Positions 47,063 through 57,504 are shown, numbered from the stretch's first letter. The stretch: 64,000 bases of DNA from Halomonas litopenaei (GCF_017303055.1 NZ_JAEKJT010000004.1:496001-560000); one strand, 5' to 3'. Numbers and translations: made by a program. Notes: generated by a model not told the origin, from the letters alone.

Positions 47063-47977
47063 ATGCTTGAACTCCGTCATCTGCGTACATTGATCGCCCT
47101 GCGCGACGCTGGTTCTCTGGTGGAAGCCGCCGAGCGAGTGCACCTGACACAATCGGCCCTTTCTCATCAGCTCAAGGACCTGGAGGAGCGACTGGGGAGT
47201 CCGCTGTTCCTGCGCAAGACGCGACCGGTCGAGTTCACCCGCGCGGGGCTTCGTCTGCTCGGGCTGGCTGAGCAGATTCTGCCCCAGGTGCGCATGGCGG
47301 AGCGGGACCTGGCGAGACTGGCCGGCAACGAGCACGGCCGCCTGCACATGGCCATCGAGTGCCACAGCTGCTTCCAGTGGCTGATGCCCACCGTGGACCA
47401 TTTCCGCGACCATTGGCCCGAGGTCGAGATCGACATCCCCGGGGGACATCATTTCGATCCCTTGCCCGCGCTGGCCCGGGAACAGCTCGACCTGGTTATC
47501 ACCGCCGACCCCCAACCTCTCCCGGGGGTGCACTACGAGCCACTGTTCCGCTACGAAGGCCTGCTGGCCGTCGCTCGTCAGCATGCCCTGGCAGGCAACA
47601 GCCACGTCACCCCGGCAGATCTCGCCGACCAGGTGCTGATCACCTATCCGGTAGAGCGCTCGCGCCTGGATATCTTCACGCAGTTCCTTGACCCAGCGGG
47701 AGTCACGCCGCGTGAGGTACGCACTGCCGAGCTGACCATCATGATGATGCAGCTGGTCGCCAGCGGCCGTGGGGTCTGCTCACTGCCTAACTGGGCCATG
47801 ACAGAGTATCTGGAGCGGGACTATGTGAAGGCCGTGACGCTGGGCGAGACCGGCGTCTGGAGCACGCTCTTTGCGGCAATTCGTGAAGACACCAGGGAGG
47901 CCCCCTGGATGGTGGACTTTCTGCGCACGGCTCGTGAAACCTCGTTCGCGGTGCTCGAAGGTATCAAGCCCGCCTGA
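47063..47977 (+). CDS. metR: Methionine-pathway regulator MetR (LysR family)
   Basis: 304 residues. LysR-type activator of metE/metH-type genes that senses homocysteine. It is close to E. coli MetR along its length: LRHLRTLIALRDAGSLVEAA, HLTQSALSHQLKDLEERLG, MAIECHSCFQWLMPTVDHF, the ITYPVERSRLDIFTQFL block and VASGRGVCSLPNW. The AIECHSCFQWL segment is diagnostic. No met gene is adjacent, so its targets lie elsewhere. No good ribosome site is seen, and a MetR-like box ends six bases before the ATG. Convergent with rstB. Confidence 0.92.
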   Translation: MLELRHLRTLIALRDAGSLVEAAERVHLTQSALSHQLKDLEERLGSPLFLRKTRPVEFTRAGLRLLGLAEQILPQVRMAERDLARLAGNEHGRLHMAIECHSCFQWLMPTVDHFRDHWPEVEIDIPGGHHFDPLPALAREQLDLVITADPQPLPGVHYEPLFRYEGLLAVARQHALAGNSHVTPADLADQVLITYPVERSRLDIFTQFLDPAGVTPREVRTAELTIMMMQLVASGRGVCSLPNWAMTEYLERDYVKAVTLGETGVWSTLFAAIREDTREAPWMVDFLRTARETSFAVLEGIKPA

Positions 47978-47997
47978 CGCAGCGAGACGTTCAAGGG

Positions 47998-49602
47998 TCA
48001 GAAACGCCGGGGAATGATCAGGGTAAAGCGGGCGCCCTGCAGGGTCGGGCTTTCATCGACGGTGACACTGCCCCCGTGCCAGGCCATGACCTTCTGCACG
48101 ATGGACAGACCCAGGCCATATCCCCCCGAACGGCGGGTGCGGCTATCGTCGAGACGCGCAAAGGGCTTGAAGATATCCTGGCGGGCCTCGGGGGGAACCC
48201 CCTCGCCGTCATCTTCCACGTCGACACGCACCAGACGGCTTTCATCGTACAGGCTGACCTTGACGCGGGAGCGGGCATGGCGACAGGCGTTGGCCACCAG
48301 GTTCTGGATGGCACGCTGCAGATAGCGCAAGTCCGCGTGTATCTCCACTTCCGGTCCCGCCGCCAGCTGCACGTCGAGATTGCCGTGCAACGGCATCAAG
48401 GCATCGATCACTCGCTCGCAGGTATCGCGCAGTTCCACCGGTTCCGGTGTGGCATCCACCCCGTGGATGGTCTCGCTGTCCAGGCGAGCGTAGGTCAGAA
48501 TCTCGTCGATCAGATCATCAAGCTCATCGATATCACTATCGACGCCCTGCAGCTGGCGCCGAACCAGGGCGTCCTCGGACATGTCCTCGACCATCTGCAC
48601 CGCAAAACGTATCCGCGCCACCGGCGTCCTGAGCTCATGCGACACCGCACGAATCATGTCCTGCTGGGCGCGTAGCAGCGATTGCACCTGGGACGCCATA
48701 CCGTTGAAGGCCATGCCGACACGTCCAAGGAAGTCGCCACTCTCGACCTTAACTCGGGTATCGAGACGACCACTGGCGAGTCGTGTCGCAGCCATTTCCA
48801 GACGCGCCATGCGCGCCTCGATGCCGCGTACGATCAAGTAGATGACGATGGCCAGAGCGCCCATCAGCAAGACCAGCATGGAAGCCAGCAGTGCAGGCGG
48901 CAGCGCCTCGTAACTTGCCATGGGGCCGACGGTCAGCCAAAACGGCGCCTCTCCCGGTGGCGAGACCTGCATGAACAGCACCACCGACCAGTGCTCGGGC
49001 AGCAGCTGCATCATCACTTCGCCCCCGGCCAGACGCGACAGGTGACGCTCATCCAGCATGGTCGGCGGCGACTGACTGATCGACACCGCCAGATCCCCTG
49101 AACTCAAACCATCGAGGCTGGACTGACGATCCTTGGCCGGGAGGCTCGCCAACCACTCACCGCTGAGCTGGGTCAGGCCCCGCAGCTGGCGTTCCGACAG
49201 CCCTGACAGCGCCACCTGCAGCACCGCCCCGCCTCCCGGCATCAACCGCCAGAAGCGCCAGTCATGGGGACTGTCGCGATCCACCAATACGCCGCCGCGC
49301 TGTAACCGCAGGCGAGTAAAGTAGCTCGGCGACAAGGACGAAAGGGACACGATCGACATCGATATATCGAGCGCCTCGGAGCGCTCTTCCATCCACTGGC
49401 GACGCTCCGATCGAGGCAAACGATCGATCATCGTCGCCATCAGATTCATCGGAGCCTCAGCCAGCGTCTCGCGATAGTGCTCGATACGGATCTTGTCGAT
49501 CAACGTCATGCCCGACATCGCCACGCCAAGCGCCAGCACCAGAGTCGCCGCCAGCATGACGTAGACCCGCAGGAAGGTACTGTCGGCGAGGGCGCGACGC
49601 AT
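47998..49602 (-). CDS. rstB: Sensor histidine kinase RstB-like
   Basis: 534 residues, longer than E. coli RstB (433) because of a larger periplasmic domain. Two helices (about 12-34 and 235-257) frame a sensor region of about 200 residues; HAMP follows (ARMARLEMAATRLASGRLDTRV), then HisKA with the phosphorylated His in RAVSHELRTPVARIRFA and an HATPase with NLVANACRHA, DDGEGVPPE and GGYGLGLSIVQKV. It follows rstA by four bases in one operon. In enterics RstAB responds to Mg2+/acid through PhoQ; the signal here is unknown. Confidence 0.92.
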   Translation of the reverse strand: MRRALADSTFLRVYVMLAATLVLALGVAMSGMTLIDKIRIEHYRETLAEAPMNLMATMIDRLPRSERRQWMEERSEALDISMSIVSLSSLSPSYFTRLRLQRGGVLVDRDSPHDWRFWRLMPGGGAVLQVALSGLSERQLRGLTQLSGEWLASLPAKDRQSSLDGLSSGDLAVSISQSPPTMLDERHLSRLAGGEVMMQLLPEHWSVVLFMQVSPPGEAPFWLTVGPMASYEALPPALLASMLVLLMGALAIVIYLIVRGIEARMARLEMAATRLASGRLDTRVKVESGDFLGRVGMAFNGMASQVQSLLRAQQDMIRAVSHELRTPVARIRFAVQMVEDMSEDALVRRQLQGVDSDIDELDDLIDEILTYARLDSETIHGVDATPEPVELRDTCERVIDALMPLHGNLDVQLAAGPEVEIHADLRYLQRAIQNLVANACRHARSRVKVSLYDESRLVRVDVEDDGEGVPPEARQDIFKPFARLDDSRTRRSGGYGLGLSIVQKVMAWHGGSVTVDESPTLQGARFTLIIPRRF

Positions 49603-49606
49603 GCGC

Positions 49607-50320
49607 TCAGCTATCCTTCACAAACAGATAGCCCTTGCTTCTGACGGTCTTGATGCGATGCGGATGGTGGGGGTCATCACCGATCTTGGGGCGGATCCGC
49701 GATACCCGCACATCGATAGACCGATCCTGTCCGTCGTAGCGAATACCGCGAAGCTGAGAAAAGATCTCTTCCCGGGTCAACACGCGTCCGGCATGGCTCG
49801 CCAACAGCCACAGCAGATCGAATTCTGCACTGGTCAGGTCGATACGCTCACCCTTCAACCAGGCTTCCCGGGTCGCATTGTCGATGTCCAGATCCTGGAA
49901 CGACAGCCGGCTTTCGCCCCCGGCCTCTGCGCCGTCGAGTCGGCGCAGCAACGCGCGCATGCGTGCCAGCAGCACACGCGGCTGCACCGGCTTGGGCACG
50001 TAGTCGTCGGCGCCCATCTCGAGTCCCAGCACCTGATCCATGTCATCCGTGCGAGCGGTGAGCATCAGGATCGGGCCTGAGTAGTCGCTGCGTACACGGC
50101 GACAGATGGACAGGCCATCTTCCCCCGGCAGCATCAGGTCAAGGATCACCAGATCCGGCTGCAGCGACAGGATGCGATCGACTCCCTTACCGCCGTCCTC
50201 TTCCAGGCTCACGCGAAAGCCGTTGGCTTCCAGGTAGTCCCGTGTCAGACCAGCGAGACGCTCATCATCTTCGATGATGAGTACGTGATCCTGTTCTCGT
50301 TGCTCTGAGCGATCTTCCAT
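49607..50320 (-). CDS. rstA: OmpR-family response regulator RstA-like
   Basis: 237 residues from the ATG at 50320; an ATG at 50332 is also possible and the ribosome sites do not decide. Receiver domain: acidic pair in LIIEDDERL, the phosphorylated Asp in DLVILDLMLPGEDG, Thr in LMLTART, Lys in VPKPVQP. The C-terminal winged helix has FDLLWLLASHAGRVLTREE, LRGIRYDGQDRSIDVRVSR and IKTVRSKGYLFV, which is specific for the RstA branch. Four bases before rstB. Divergent from nrdA across a 400-base spacer. Confidence 0.93.
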   Translation of the reverse strand: MEDRSEQREQDHVLIIEDDERLAGLTRDYLEANGFRVSLEEDGGKGVDRILSLQPDLVILDLMLPGEDGLSICRRVRSDYSGPILMLTARTDDMDQVLGLEMGADDYVPKPVQPRVLLARMRALLRRLDGAEAGGESRLSFQDLDIDNATREAWLKGERIDLTSAEFDLLWLLASHAGRVLTREEIFSQLRGIRYDGQDRSIDVRVSRIRPKIGDDPHHPHRIKTVRSKGYLFVKDS

Positions 50321-50719
50321 AGGGTTTCTCATTCCTTGTGGCGAGTACCGGGCATGAAGCATGCCGGACAGACGACTGATACTAAGCAATGTCACACGCG
50401 ATAACACAAGGATACCCGAAATTTTCGCCGTCGCCTGCCCTCTCTTCGGTCCCGTCCTGACGCTGCCTTACGCCTGCCAGCGGCACCAACACTGGCCTGG
50501 CTGGACGCCCCGGGATGCCCCTCTCCCAAGCGCTGCGACCGGCGTGACATTACCCACTTGATGAAGGCAAAAATGCACACTATCTTGTGTTCGTGGCCCG
50601 CCAAGGCACTACATAGTGTGCCTCTAGCAAGTCCACCGAAGGCTGTCAATCAGCACGGAACGACGCCTTCTCACGCCCTTTTCCACGACTCTTCTCGCCT
50701 TACAGGGAGCCTCGGCGCC
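50321..50719. other. 399-base divergent spacer, rstA promoter and nrdA control region
   Basis: No gene seen. The left part must carry the rstAB promoter. The right part holds two copies of a near-palindromic 14-mer (50577-50590 and 50606-50619) about 100-140 bases before nrdA. The nrdA frame is open through part of this region (from 50558), but the predicted extension is unlike the family. Confidence 0.6.
50577..50619 (+). promoter_or_regulatory. Paired NrdR-like operator before nrdA
   Basis: ACACTATCTTGTGT (50577-50590) and GCACTACATAGTGT (50606-50619), near-palindromes matching at ten of 14 positions and spaced by 15 bases. NrdR sites come as tandem palindromes of the form ACA-C...G-TGT set about three helical turns apart upstream of nrd genes. 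These copies are two bases shorter in the centre than the 16-bp consensus I recall, so the assignment is by position and pattern. Confidence 0.5.
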
Positions 50720-53623
50720 ATGGAAACCATCGCAAGCCCGGATCGACCGTCTGTCTCTGTCACTGCGCCCAACACATTGCGCGTGATCAAGCGCACCGGT
50801 GATGTGGTGCCCTTCGATGCCGGCAAGATCGCGGTGGCCATCAGCAAGGCCTTCATCGCCGTCGAGGGAGACAACGCCGCCACCTCGAGTCGGGTACGCG
50901 ACTTCGTCAAGCACTCCGCAGAGGCCATCGAACACACCTTCGCCCGGCGCCTGGCGGATGGAGGCACCGTACATATCGAGGATATTCAGGATCAGGTCGA
51001 GCTAGTGCTGATGCGCAGTGGCGAGCAAAAGGTCGCCCGCGCTTACGTGCTCTATCGTGAAGAGCATGCCCGAGCCCGCCAGGACAGCGGCATCGCCAAG
51101 CCTCACCCCACGCTCAACGTTACCGCCGCCGACGGCAGCCGCCGCCCCCTCGACCTGGGACGCATAGAAACCCTGGTCTTCGACGCCTGCGAAGGGCTCG
51201 AGAACGTCGACCCGAACAAGATTGTTCAAGACTCCCTGAAGAACCTTTACGACGGCGTGACCATCGACGGCGTGTCGCAAGCGCTGATGATGACCGCCCG
51301 CACCCTGGTCGAGAAAGACCCCAACTACACCTACGTCACCGCTCGCCTGCTGCAGGACAACCTGCGCCGCGAGGCACTGTCGTTCCTCGAAGTGGCAGAA
51401 GACGCCACCTACGGTGACATGGCCAGGCTCTACACGCCGGCCTTCGTGCGCTATGTCGAGCGCGGGATCGAGTTCGAACAGCTCGACCCAGAGCTTGCCA
51501 ACTTCGATCTGGAGCGTCTCGGCGAAGCCCTGGATCACCGCCGCGACAATCAGTTCACCTACCTCGGCCTGCAGACCCTCTACGATCGCTACTTCCTGCA
51601 TCGTGACAACGTGCGCTACGAGCTGCCCCAGGTGATGTTCATGCGTGTCGCCATGGGCCTGGCATTGAAGGAAACTGAGCGTGAGGCCCGCGCCATTGAG
51701 TTCTACGAGCTGCTGTCGAGCTTTGACTACATGGCGTCGACACCCACCCTGTTCAATGCAGGCACCGTGCGCAGCCAACTCTCCAGCTGCTACCTGACTA
51801 CCGTGTCCGACGACCTCGAGAGCATCTACGGCGCTATCCGTGACAACGCCATGCTGTCCAAGTGGGCCGGTGGTCTCGGCAATGACTGGACTCCTGTGCG
51901 CGCCCTGGGCTCCTACATCAAGGGCACCAACGGCAAGTCCCAGGGAGTAGTGCCGTTTCTCAAGGTCGTCAACGACACCGCCGTGGCGGTCAATCAGGGC
52001 GGCAAGCGCAAGGGCGCGGTCTGCGCCTACCTGGAGACCTGGCATCTGGATGTCGAGGAGTTTCTCGAACTGCGCAAGAACACCGGCGACGACCGGCGTC
52101 GCACCCACGACATGAATACCGCCAACTGGGTGCCGGACCTGTTCATGAAGCGGGTGTTCGACGACGAGCAGTGGACCCTGTTCTCGCCGTCCAGCTGCCC
52201 GGACCTGCATGACCTGTACGGTGTTGCCTTCGAGAAGCGCTACACCGAGTACGAGGAAATGACCCGCAACGGTCAGATCACCCTGTACAAGCGGGTCAAG
52301 GCCAAGGACCTGTGGCGCAAGATGCTGTCGATGCTGTTCGAGACCGGCCATCCCTGGATCACCTTCAAGGATGCCTGCAATCTTCGCAGCCCGCAGAGTC
52401 ATGCTGGCGTTGTGCACAGCTCCAACCTATGTACCGAGATCACCCTCAATACCTCCGCTGACGAAATTGCGGTGTGCAACCTGGGGTCCATCAACCTGGC
52501 CAATCACATCGTCGAGGGCCAGCTGGAGGCCAGCAAGCTGAGAAAGACCGTGCGTACCGCCGTGCGCATGCTCGACAACGTTATCGACATCAACTACTAC
52601 GCGGTGCCCCAGGCGCGACAGTCAAACCTCAAGCACCGCCCCGTGGGTCTTGGCCTGATGGGCTTCCAGGATGCGCTGTATGCCCAGGGCATCGCCTACG
52701 CCAGCGAGCAGGCAATCACCTTTGCTGATCGCTCCATGGAGCTGATCAGCTATCACGCCATCGAGGCGTCCAGTGACCTGGCTGCCGAGCGCGGGCGCTA
52801 CGCAAGCTTCGAGGGGTCGCTGTGGAGTCAGGGGATTCTGCCGATCGACTCGATCGACAGGCTCAAGGCCGAGCGAGGCGAGCGCTTCATTGAGATCGAC
52901 ACCAGCCAGACCCAGGACTGGGAACGCCTGCGCAGCAAGGTGCAGCAGCAGGGCATGCGCAACTCCAACGTCATGGCCATCGCCCCCACCGCCACCATCT
53001 CGAACATCTGCGGCGTCACCCAGTCCATCGAGCCGACTTACCAGAACCTGTTCGTCAAATCGAACCTGTCCGGCGAATTCACCGTGGTCAACGCCTACAT
53101 GGTCAGCGACCTCAAGCAGCGCGGCCTGTGGGACGAGGTGATGATCAATGACCTCAAGTACTACGACGGCAGCGTCCAGCCTATCGATCGTGTCCCGGAC
53201 GACCTCAAGGCCAAGTACGCCACTGCCTTCGAAGTCGAGCCAAAGTGGCTGGTCGAGGCGGCCGCGCGACGTCAGAAATGGATCGATCAGGCCCAGTCGC
53301 TGAACCTCTACATCCAAGGGGTATCCGGCAAGAAACTGGACGTGACCTATCGCATGGCCTGGTTTCGAGGACTCAAGACCACCTACTACCTGCGGGCGCT
53401 GGGCGCCACCTCGGTGGAGAAATCCACGGTCAACCGCGGCAAGTTGAATGCCGTCGCCAACGGCGCTTCCACTGACGCGCCCACCGCAGCTCCCTCGCCC
53501 AGTATCGACACCGCAGTCGAGGGAGAGCCCCGGGGCATCGATGATTTCCTCAAGGGCAAGGGCGGCCAACGTCCTCCCTCCGCCGGCGATATCGATGAAC
53601 TAGGCTGCGAGGCCTGCCAGTAA
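50720..53623 (+). CDS. nrdA: Ribonucleoside-diphosphate reductase alpha subunit, class Ia
   Basis: 967 residues, the long Pseudomonas-type NrdA. It reduces NDPs to dNDPs with thiyl-radical chemistry. An N-terminal ATP-cone ([22 protein letters not shown], about 18-105) gives allosteric overall control; a second, weaker cone-like segment follows ([21 protein letters not shown]). Core: [12 protein letters not shown] with an active-site Cys, [26 protein letters not shown] with NxCx[22 protein letters not shown]. The end GCEACQ gives the redox Cys pair. The ATG at 50720 has GGGAG upstream. nrdB is 116 bases downstream. Confidence 0.96.
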   Translation: METIASPDRPSVSVTAPNTLRVIKRTGDVVPFDAGKIAVAISKAFIAVEGDNAATSSRVRDFVKHSAEAIEHTFARRLADGGTVHIEDIQDQVELVLMRSGEQKVARAYVLYREEHARARQDSGIAKPHPTLNVTAADGSRRPLDLGRIETLVFDACEGLENVDPNKIVQDSLKNLYDGVTIDGVSQALMMTARTLVEKDPNYTYVTARLLQDNLRREALSFLEVAEDATYGDMARLYTPAFVRYVERGIEFEQLDPELANFDLERLGEALDHRRDNQFTYLGLQTLYDRYFLHRDNVRYELPQVMFMRVAMGLALKETEREARAIEFYELLSSFDYMASTPTLFNAGTVRSQLSSCYLTTVSDDLESIYGAIRDNAMLSKWAGGLGNDWTPVRALGSYIKGTNGKSQGVVPFLKVVNDTAVAVNQGGKRKGAVCAYLETWHLDVEEFLELRKNTGDDRRRTHDMNTANWVPDLFMKRVFDDEQWTLFSPSSCPDLHDLYGVAFEKRYTEYEEMTRNGQITLYKRVKAKDLWRKMLSMLFETGHPWITFKDACNLRSPQSHAGVVHSSNLCTEITLNTSADEIAVCNLGSINLANHIVEGQLEASKLRKTVRTAVRMLDNVIDINYYAVPQARQSNLKHRPVGLGLMGFQDALYAQGIAYASEQAITFADRSMELISYHAIEASSDLAAERGRYASFEGSLWSQGILPIDSIDRLKAERGERFIEIDTSQTQDWERLRSKVQQQGMRNSNVMAIAPTATISNICGVTQSIEPTYQNLFVKSNLSGEFTVVNAYMVSDLKQRGLWDEVMINDLKYYDGSVQPIDRVPDDLKAKYATAFEVEPKWLVEAAARRQKWIDQAQSLNLYIQGVSGKKLDVTYRMAWFRGLKTTYYLRALGATSVEKSTVNRGKLNAVANGASTDAPTAAPSPSIDTAVEGEPRGIDDFLKGKGGQRPPSAGDIDELGCEACQ

Positions 53624-53739
53624 TCCGGACCACCACGCTCGGTCCTGTGGGCAAGCCCCCGCAGGCCAGGCCGAGGCGACCAGACACCCCTGCCGACGCC
53701 CTGCGCGTCGGCCGATCAGACGATCGGGAGAGAGCCACA

Positions 53740-55014
53740 ATGCTGAACTGGGACGAGTTTCACGAGGACGACACCGCCACCGCCGAAGTTCCGGAACCGC
53801 GAAAGGTACCGGAGCCGCAAAAGGCACCACAGCCGGCAACGGCTCCGGTCACCGAACCGGCGGTCGAGGCGAAGGAGGCGGTGCGCGAAAGCACTGGCCA
53901 CTATGGCGTCGCCGACCACAACCGCCTGGCCCGCGCACGCCAGGCCCTTGAGGAGCTCGACGTGGCGGCAGGTCTCGAAGAGCTCGAGATGGGCGCGGCG
54001 CGTATCCAGGTCGATGACAAGCAGATGATCAACGCCCGCGCCGACCTCAATCAGCTGGTGCCGTTCAAGTACGAGTGGGCCTGGCAGAAGTACCTGGACG
54101 GCAGCGCCAACCACTGGATGCCCCAGGAAGTGAACATGAACGCGGACATCGCGCTATGGAAGAGCAACGACGGCTTGACCGCCGACGAGCGCCGTATTGT
54201 CGAACGTTCGCTGGGCTACTTCTCCACCGCCGACTCCCTGGTCGCCAACAATCTGGTGCTGGCCCTGTATCGCCTGATCACCAACCCGGAATGCCGCCAG
54301 TACCTGCTGCGTCAGGCTTTCGAGGAAGCGATCCACACCCACGCCTACCAGTACTGCGTGGAGTCGCTGGGCATGGACGAAGGCGAAGTCTTCAACATGT
54401 ATCGCGAAGTGCCTTCCGTGGCCGCCAAGTCCGCCTGGAGCCTGAAACATACCCAGTCCCTGGCGCGCCCGGACTTCCACACCGGCACCGTAGAGACCGA
54501 TCAGGAACTGCTGCGCAACCTGATCGCCTTCTACTGCGTCACCGAAGGGATCTTCTTCTACTGCGGCTTCAGCCAGATCCTGTCCATGGGCCGTCGCAAC
54601 AAGATGACCGGCGTGGCCGAGCAGTTTCAGTACATCCTGCGTGACGAGTCGATGCACCTGAACTTCGGCGTCGACATGATCAACCAGATCAAGATCGAAA
54701 ACCCGCATCTGTGGACGCCCGAGTTTCAGGATGAGGTCACGCAGATGATCCTCGAGGGCACCGAGCTCGAGATCAGCTACGCGCGTGACACCATGCCTCG
54801 AGGGGTGCTGGGCATGAACGCGGCCATCATGGAAGAGTACCTGCACTTCATCTGCAACCGCCGCCTGGCCCAGATTGGCCTGAAAGAGCAGTTCCCCGGT
54901 GCCCAGAACCCCTTCCCGTGGATGAGCGAGATCATCGACCTGCGCAAGGAAAAGAACTTCTTCGAGACCCGCGTCACCGAGTATCAGGTCGGCGGCGCAC
55001 TGAGCTGGGATTGA
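53740..55014 (+). CDS. nrdB: Ribonucleoside-diphosphate reductase beta subunit, class Ia
   Basis: 424 residues. It holds the diiron-tyrosyl radical cofactor. Iron ligands are seen in NMNADIALW (Asp is the likely bridging side), [12 protein letters not shown] with Glu-x2-His and the radical Tyr four residues after that His, [11 protein letters not shown] (Glu) and [10 protein letters not shown] (Glu-x2-His). The C-terminal tail ([10 protein letters not shown]) docks to NrdA. The first 45 residues are a Pro/Glu/Ala-rich linker with PEP-type repeats, absent in E. coli. ATG at 53740 follows GGGAGAGAG. Confidence 0.96.
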   Translation: MLNWDEFHEDDTATAEVPEPRKVPEPQKAPQPATAPVTEPAVEAKEAVRESTGHYGVADHNRLARARQALEELDVAAGLEELEMGAARIQVDDKQMINARADLNQLVPFKYEWAWQKYLDGSANHWMPQEVNMNADIALWKSNDGLTADERRIVERSLGYFSTADSLVANNLVLALYRLITNPECRQYLLRQAFEEAIHTHAYQYCVESLGMDEGEVFNMYREVPSVAAKSAWSLKHTQSLARPDFHTGTVETDQELLRNLIAFYCVTEGIFFYCGFSQILSMGRRNKMTGVAEQFQYILRDESMHLNFGVDMINQIKIENPHLWTPEFQDEVTQMILEGTELEISYARDTMPRGVLGMNAAIMEEYLHFICNRRLAQIGLKEQFPGAQNPFPWMSEIIDLRKEKNFFETRVTEYQVGGALSWD

Positions 55015-55022
55015 CACCGTGG

Positions 55023-55050
55023 GACGCCCAGGCCGCATGCCACGGGCGTC
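55023..55050 (+). terminator. Hairpin after nrdB
   Basis: GACGCCC (55023-55029) pairs with GGGCGTC (55044-55050), 14-base loop, followed by TTCATCTT, eight bases after the nrdB stop. Confidence 0.5.
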
Positions 55051-55136
55051 TTCATCTTGAGCTGTGAACGGCATCCGCTTGCGAGCGGGTGATGGCGAGA
55101 CCCCAAGATCTAGCCACCTAGTGAGAGGGCAATACC

Positions 55137-55451
55137 ATGACAGTGTCCAACGCAACACCACAGCAGCACCAGCACGACACTCGCGCCTGGCAGACCGCAC
55201 TGGACCAGGCCCTGGCCGCCCATGGCGGCGAGCGCGCCCTGGCTCGCTACGACCACCTGGCCCATGCCTTCCCTGCCCCTAAATATGACCCCCACGATGA
55301 TCACCACCCCCACCTGAACCTGGACGCTTTGAAGCGCTGGGCGCTGTATCGTGGCTGGCGCGCTCAGCCGGACACCGATCGCGTAGGGCTGGCCAGCACG
55401 CCACCGATTCGCTTTACCCGGCTGTCACGACATCGCATTACCAGCCATTAA
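55137..55451 (+). CDS. Small His-rich protein, function unknown
   Basis: 104 residues. I do not recognise a family. The N-terminus is polar (QQHQHDTRAW), a central stretch is rich in His and Asp (YDPHDDHHPHLNLDALK) and the C-terminus is basic. The His/Asp stretch could bind metal, but that is inference. Support for being real: a GAGAGGG site before the ATG, GC and codon pattern like neighbours, and fit between nrdB and a hairpin. It could be co-regulated with nrdAB only if the weak hairpin at 55023 is read through. Confidence 0.5.
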   Translation: MTVSNATPQQHQHDTRAWQTALDQALAAHGGERALARYDHLAHAFPAPKYDPHDDHHPHLNLDALKRWALYRGWRAQPDTDRVGLASTPPIRFTRLSRHRITSH

Positions 55452-55466
55452 GGCTTCGAGAGACGT

Positions 55467-55508
55467 GACAGCGCTCACTGACGGTCATCACCGCGTGGGA
55501 GCGCTGTC
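55467..55508. terminator. Long-loop hairpin between convergent genes
   Basis: GACAGCGCTC (55467-55476) pairs with GAGCGCTGTC (55499-55508) around 22 bases, between the His-rich protein gene and the convergent EamA gene. Confidence 0.45.
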
Positions 55509-55543
55509 GCATGGCGTTTCATCCAGCCTGTGACACGCCAACC

Positions 55544-56458
55544 TCAGCGGCTGCACCGACGCCCGATCCAGCCGCTACCGATCAGCATGCCCAGGGTAAT
55601 CAGCCCCGCGGCACCGGCCAGCCACAGACTGGGGGCGGCATAGCCAGTGACCACCAGCACCAGCGTCGACAGCAGCGGCGTAAAGTAGGCGAGGAAGCCC
55701 AGCAGGCGTAGATCGCCCTGCTTGACCCCGATATCCCAGGTAAAGAACGCGCTGCCTACCGGGCCCAGACCCAGGGCAATGACACCGAGCCAAGCGCTGC
55801 CCTCGGGCCAACGAGTCGTCTCGAAGGCCAGGTGACAGATCGCTGCGAGTATCGCCGTGGCCAGGCAGAAGCCGCCCACGGCGGCGGTCGGCACCTTGCT
55901 GGTGGCCCGGGACAGTACCGAGTAACCGCTCCACACAAAGGCACTGGCAAAGGCGGCAACGTAGCCAAGCAGACTGCCACCGGCATTGACATCACCGCCG
56001 ATCAACAACACCGCACCACAGAAGCCCAGCACACTGCCGATGACGTGATAGCCGCGCAGGCGCTCGCCGGGTAACAGCGCTACCATCAGCACGATCAGCA
56101 GCGGCCACAGGTAGCTGATCAAGCCAGCATTGGCAGGCGGCGCATTCTGCTGAGCAACGAAATACAGGGCGTGATAGCCAAACAGCCCACCGACACCCAG
56201 CGCCCAGATCAGCGCTGGCTGGCGCATGGGCGCGATGACCGCCTCTCCCCGCAGGCGCTGATAGACCACGAAGCAGACGAAGGCCACCGCAAACGCCAAG
56301 GCGGTCAATAGAAATGGCGGCACCGGACCGGCCAGTTGGGTGAACAGCGACAGCATGGCCCAATTGAGCACGGTGGTAGCGCCAATCAAGGTGGCCCGGC
56401 GCCGCAGATCAGGTCGCACTGCGATGTCACTGCTGGATGAGGATGAAGAAACAGACAT
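55544..56458 (-). CDS. EamA/DMT-family transporter
   Basis: 304 residues, ten predicted membrane helices in two EamA repeats. Seen: NWAMLSLFTQLAGPVPPFLLTAL in helix 1-2, LIWALGVGGLFGYHALYF, PANAGLISYLWPLLIVLMVALL, and in the second half WDIGVKQGDLRLLGFLAYFTPLLS, which is like aromatic amino acid/threonine exporters (YddG-type). Direction is likely export of an amino acid or metabolite. The start has GGAGG five bases upstream. A poly-Ser stretch follows the Met. The AraC gene lies 47 bases upstream on the same strand. Confidence 0.85.
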   Translation of the reverse strand: MSVSSSSSSSDIAVRPDLRRRATLIGATTVLNWAMLSLFTQLAGPVPPFLLTALAFAVAFVCFVVYQRLRGEAVIAPMRQPALIWALGVGGLFGYHALYFVAQQNAPPANAGLISYLWPLLIVLMVALLPGERLRGYHVIGSVLGFCGAVLLIGGDVNAGGSLLGYVAAFASAFVWSGYSVLSRATSKVPTAAVGGFCLATAILAAICHLAFETTRWPEGSAWLGVIALGLGPVGSAFFTWDIGVKQGDLRLLGFLAYFTPLLSTLVLVVTGYAAPSLWLAGAAGLITLGMLIGSGWIGRRCSR

Positions 56459-56505
56459 GAGGACCTCCACACAGACGAGGACTCGAGTGTGTGCGGCGCA
56501 CGCCA

Positions 56506-57312
56506 TCATGTCTTGTACGATTCTGACCTTTGCAAGACCTGCTGGGCGGTCTGTTGTCGCCAGCGCCCCGGCGGCATCCCGTGGGCCTCACCAAAGACCC
56601 GGGTAAAATGTGCTGCATCGTGAAAACCACAGGCCAGGGCAATCTCGCTGAGGGAGACGGGCATGGCCCTCCCGTGGGCGCCAGTGCCCATCAGCAGCTG
56701 ACGGGCCAGGATCAGACGCTCGCGGCGTAGCCAGGCCGCCGGTGCCATGCCCATCAGGACGCGAAATTGACGCGCAAAGACGGCCTCGGACAGGTGACAG
56801 AGGCTGGCCATGTCGCTGACCCGCCATGGCTGCTCCAGACGACGACGGACCTCTGGCAACAGTCTGAGCAGACTTAGCCGCTGGGACGGCAACGGCTTGC
56901 CCCCCCCTGCGTCAAGCGCTGTCGCCAAGGTCAGCAGCCACTGAGCCAGCCGAGGTACATCCGCAGGGCCCGTAGGCGCGGCGGTCGCCAGTGCTGTGGG
57001 GACCTTGATCCCCGACAGGCGGCGGCTCGCCCCTCGACCGGATTCAAACAAGGATTCGATACCCAGGGCATGGCACCACTCCACCGGGAGATCGAGCACC
57101 AGGACGTCATTGTCCGCGGGGGCGAGATAATGATGCAGGTCACCGCTGGGGACCGGTGCCAGCACGCCTTCGCTTACCCGCAGACACCTACCGGCCACCT
57201 CCAGCTCGACCATGCCACCTTGCCCCAGCAGCAGTTGCTGGTAGTCATGCCGGTCACTGAGCACCCTATCCGGGTAGCTACGCCGTTCGATTACTGGAGC
57301 GTCAAGCATCAT
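56506..57312 (-). CDS. AraC-family transcriptional regulator
   Basis: 268 residues. N-terminal cupin-like sensor (about 1-150: QLLLGQGGMVELEVAG, LAPVPSGDLHHYL) and C-terminal double helix-turn-helix (about 165-260: VSDMASLCHLSEAVFARQF, LSEIALACGFHDAAHFTRVF). The ATG pair at 57312/57309 is the likely start; a TTG at 57330 is also open. No clear ribosome site. It is 47 bases before the EamA gene and probably controls it; the effector is unknown. Confidence 0.85.
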   Translation of the reverse strand: MMLDAPVIERRSYPDRVLSDRHDYQQLLLGQGGMVELEVAGRCLRVSEGVLAPVPSGDLHHYLAPADNDVLVLDLPVEWCHALGIESLFESGRGASRRLSGIKVPTALATAAPTGPADVPRLAQWLLTLATALDAGGGKPLPSQRLSLLRLLPEVRRRLEQPWRVSDMASLCHLSEAVFARQFRVLMGMAPAAWLRRERLILARQLLMGTGAHGRAMPVSLSEIALACGFHDAAHFTRVFGEAHGMPPGRWRQQTAQQVLQRSESYKT

Positions 57313-57504
57313 TGCAAGGTCATGTCCCAAAGCCAGACCTTCAGTCTAGCCCTCGCGCCGTCGCCCTGGAAACCTGGGCGCCAGCTGATCCAGGTCAAAC
57401 GTACTTCCTTGGCAGAAGCGATACCCTCTCATTTACAACCCCGCCAGGCTCTGATAGAGATGTCTGTCGGAGGTCCTCTCCATGGAACATGCAGGAGGTC
57501 CGTC

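Noticed and set aside
51002..52417. Leftward 471-codon open frame inside nrdA
   Set aside because: Antisense shadow of nrdA, caused by high GC at third positions; no domain or start site.
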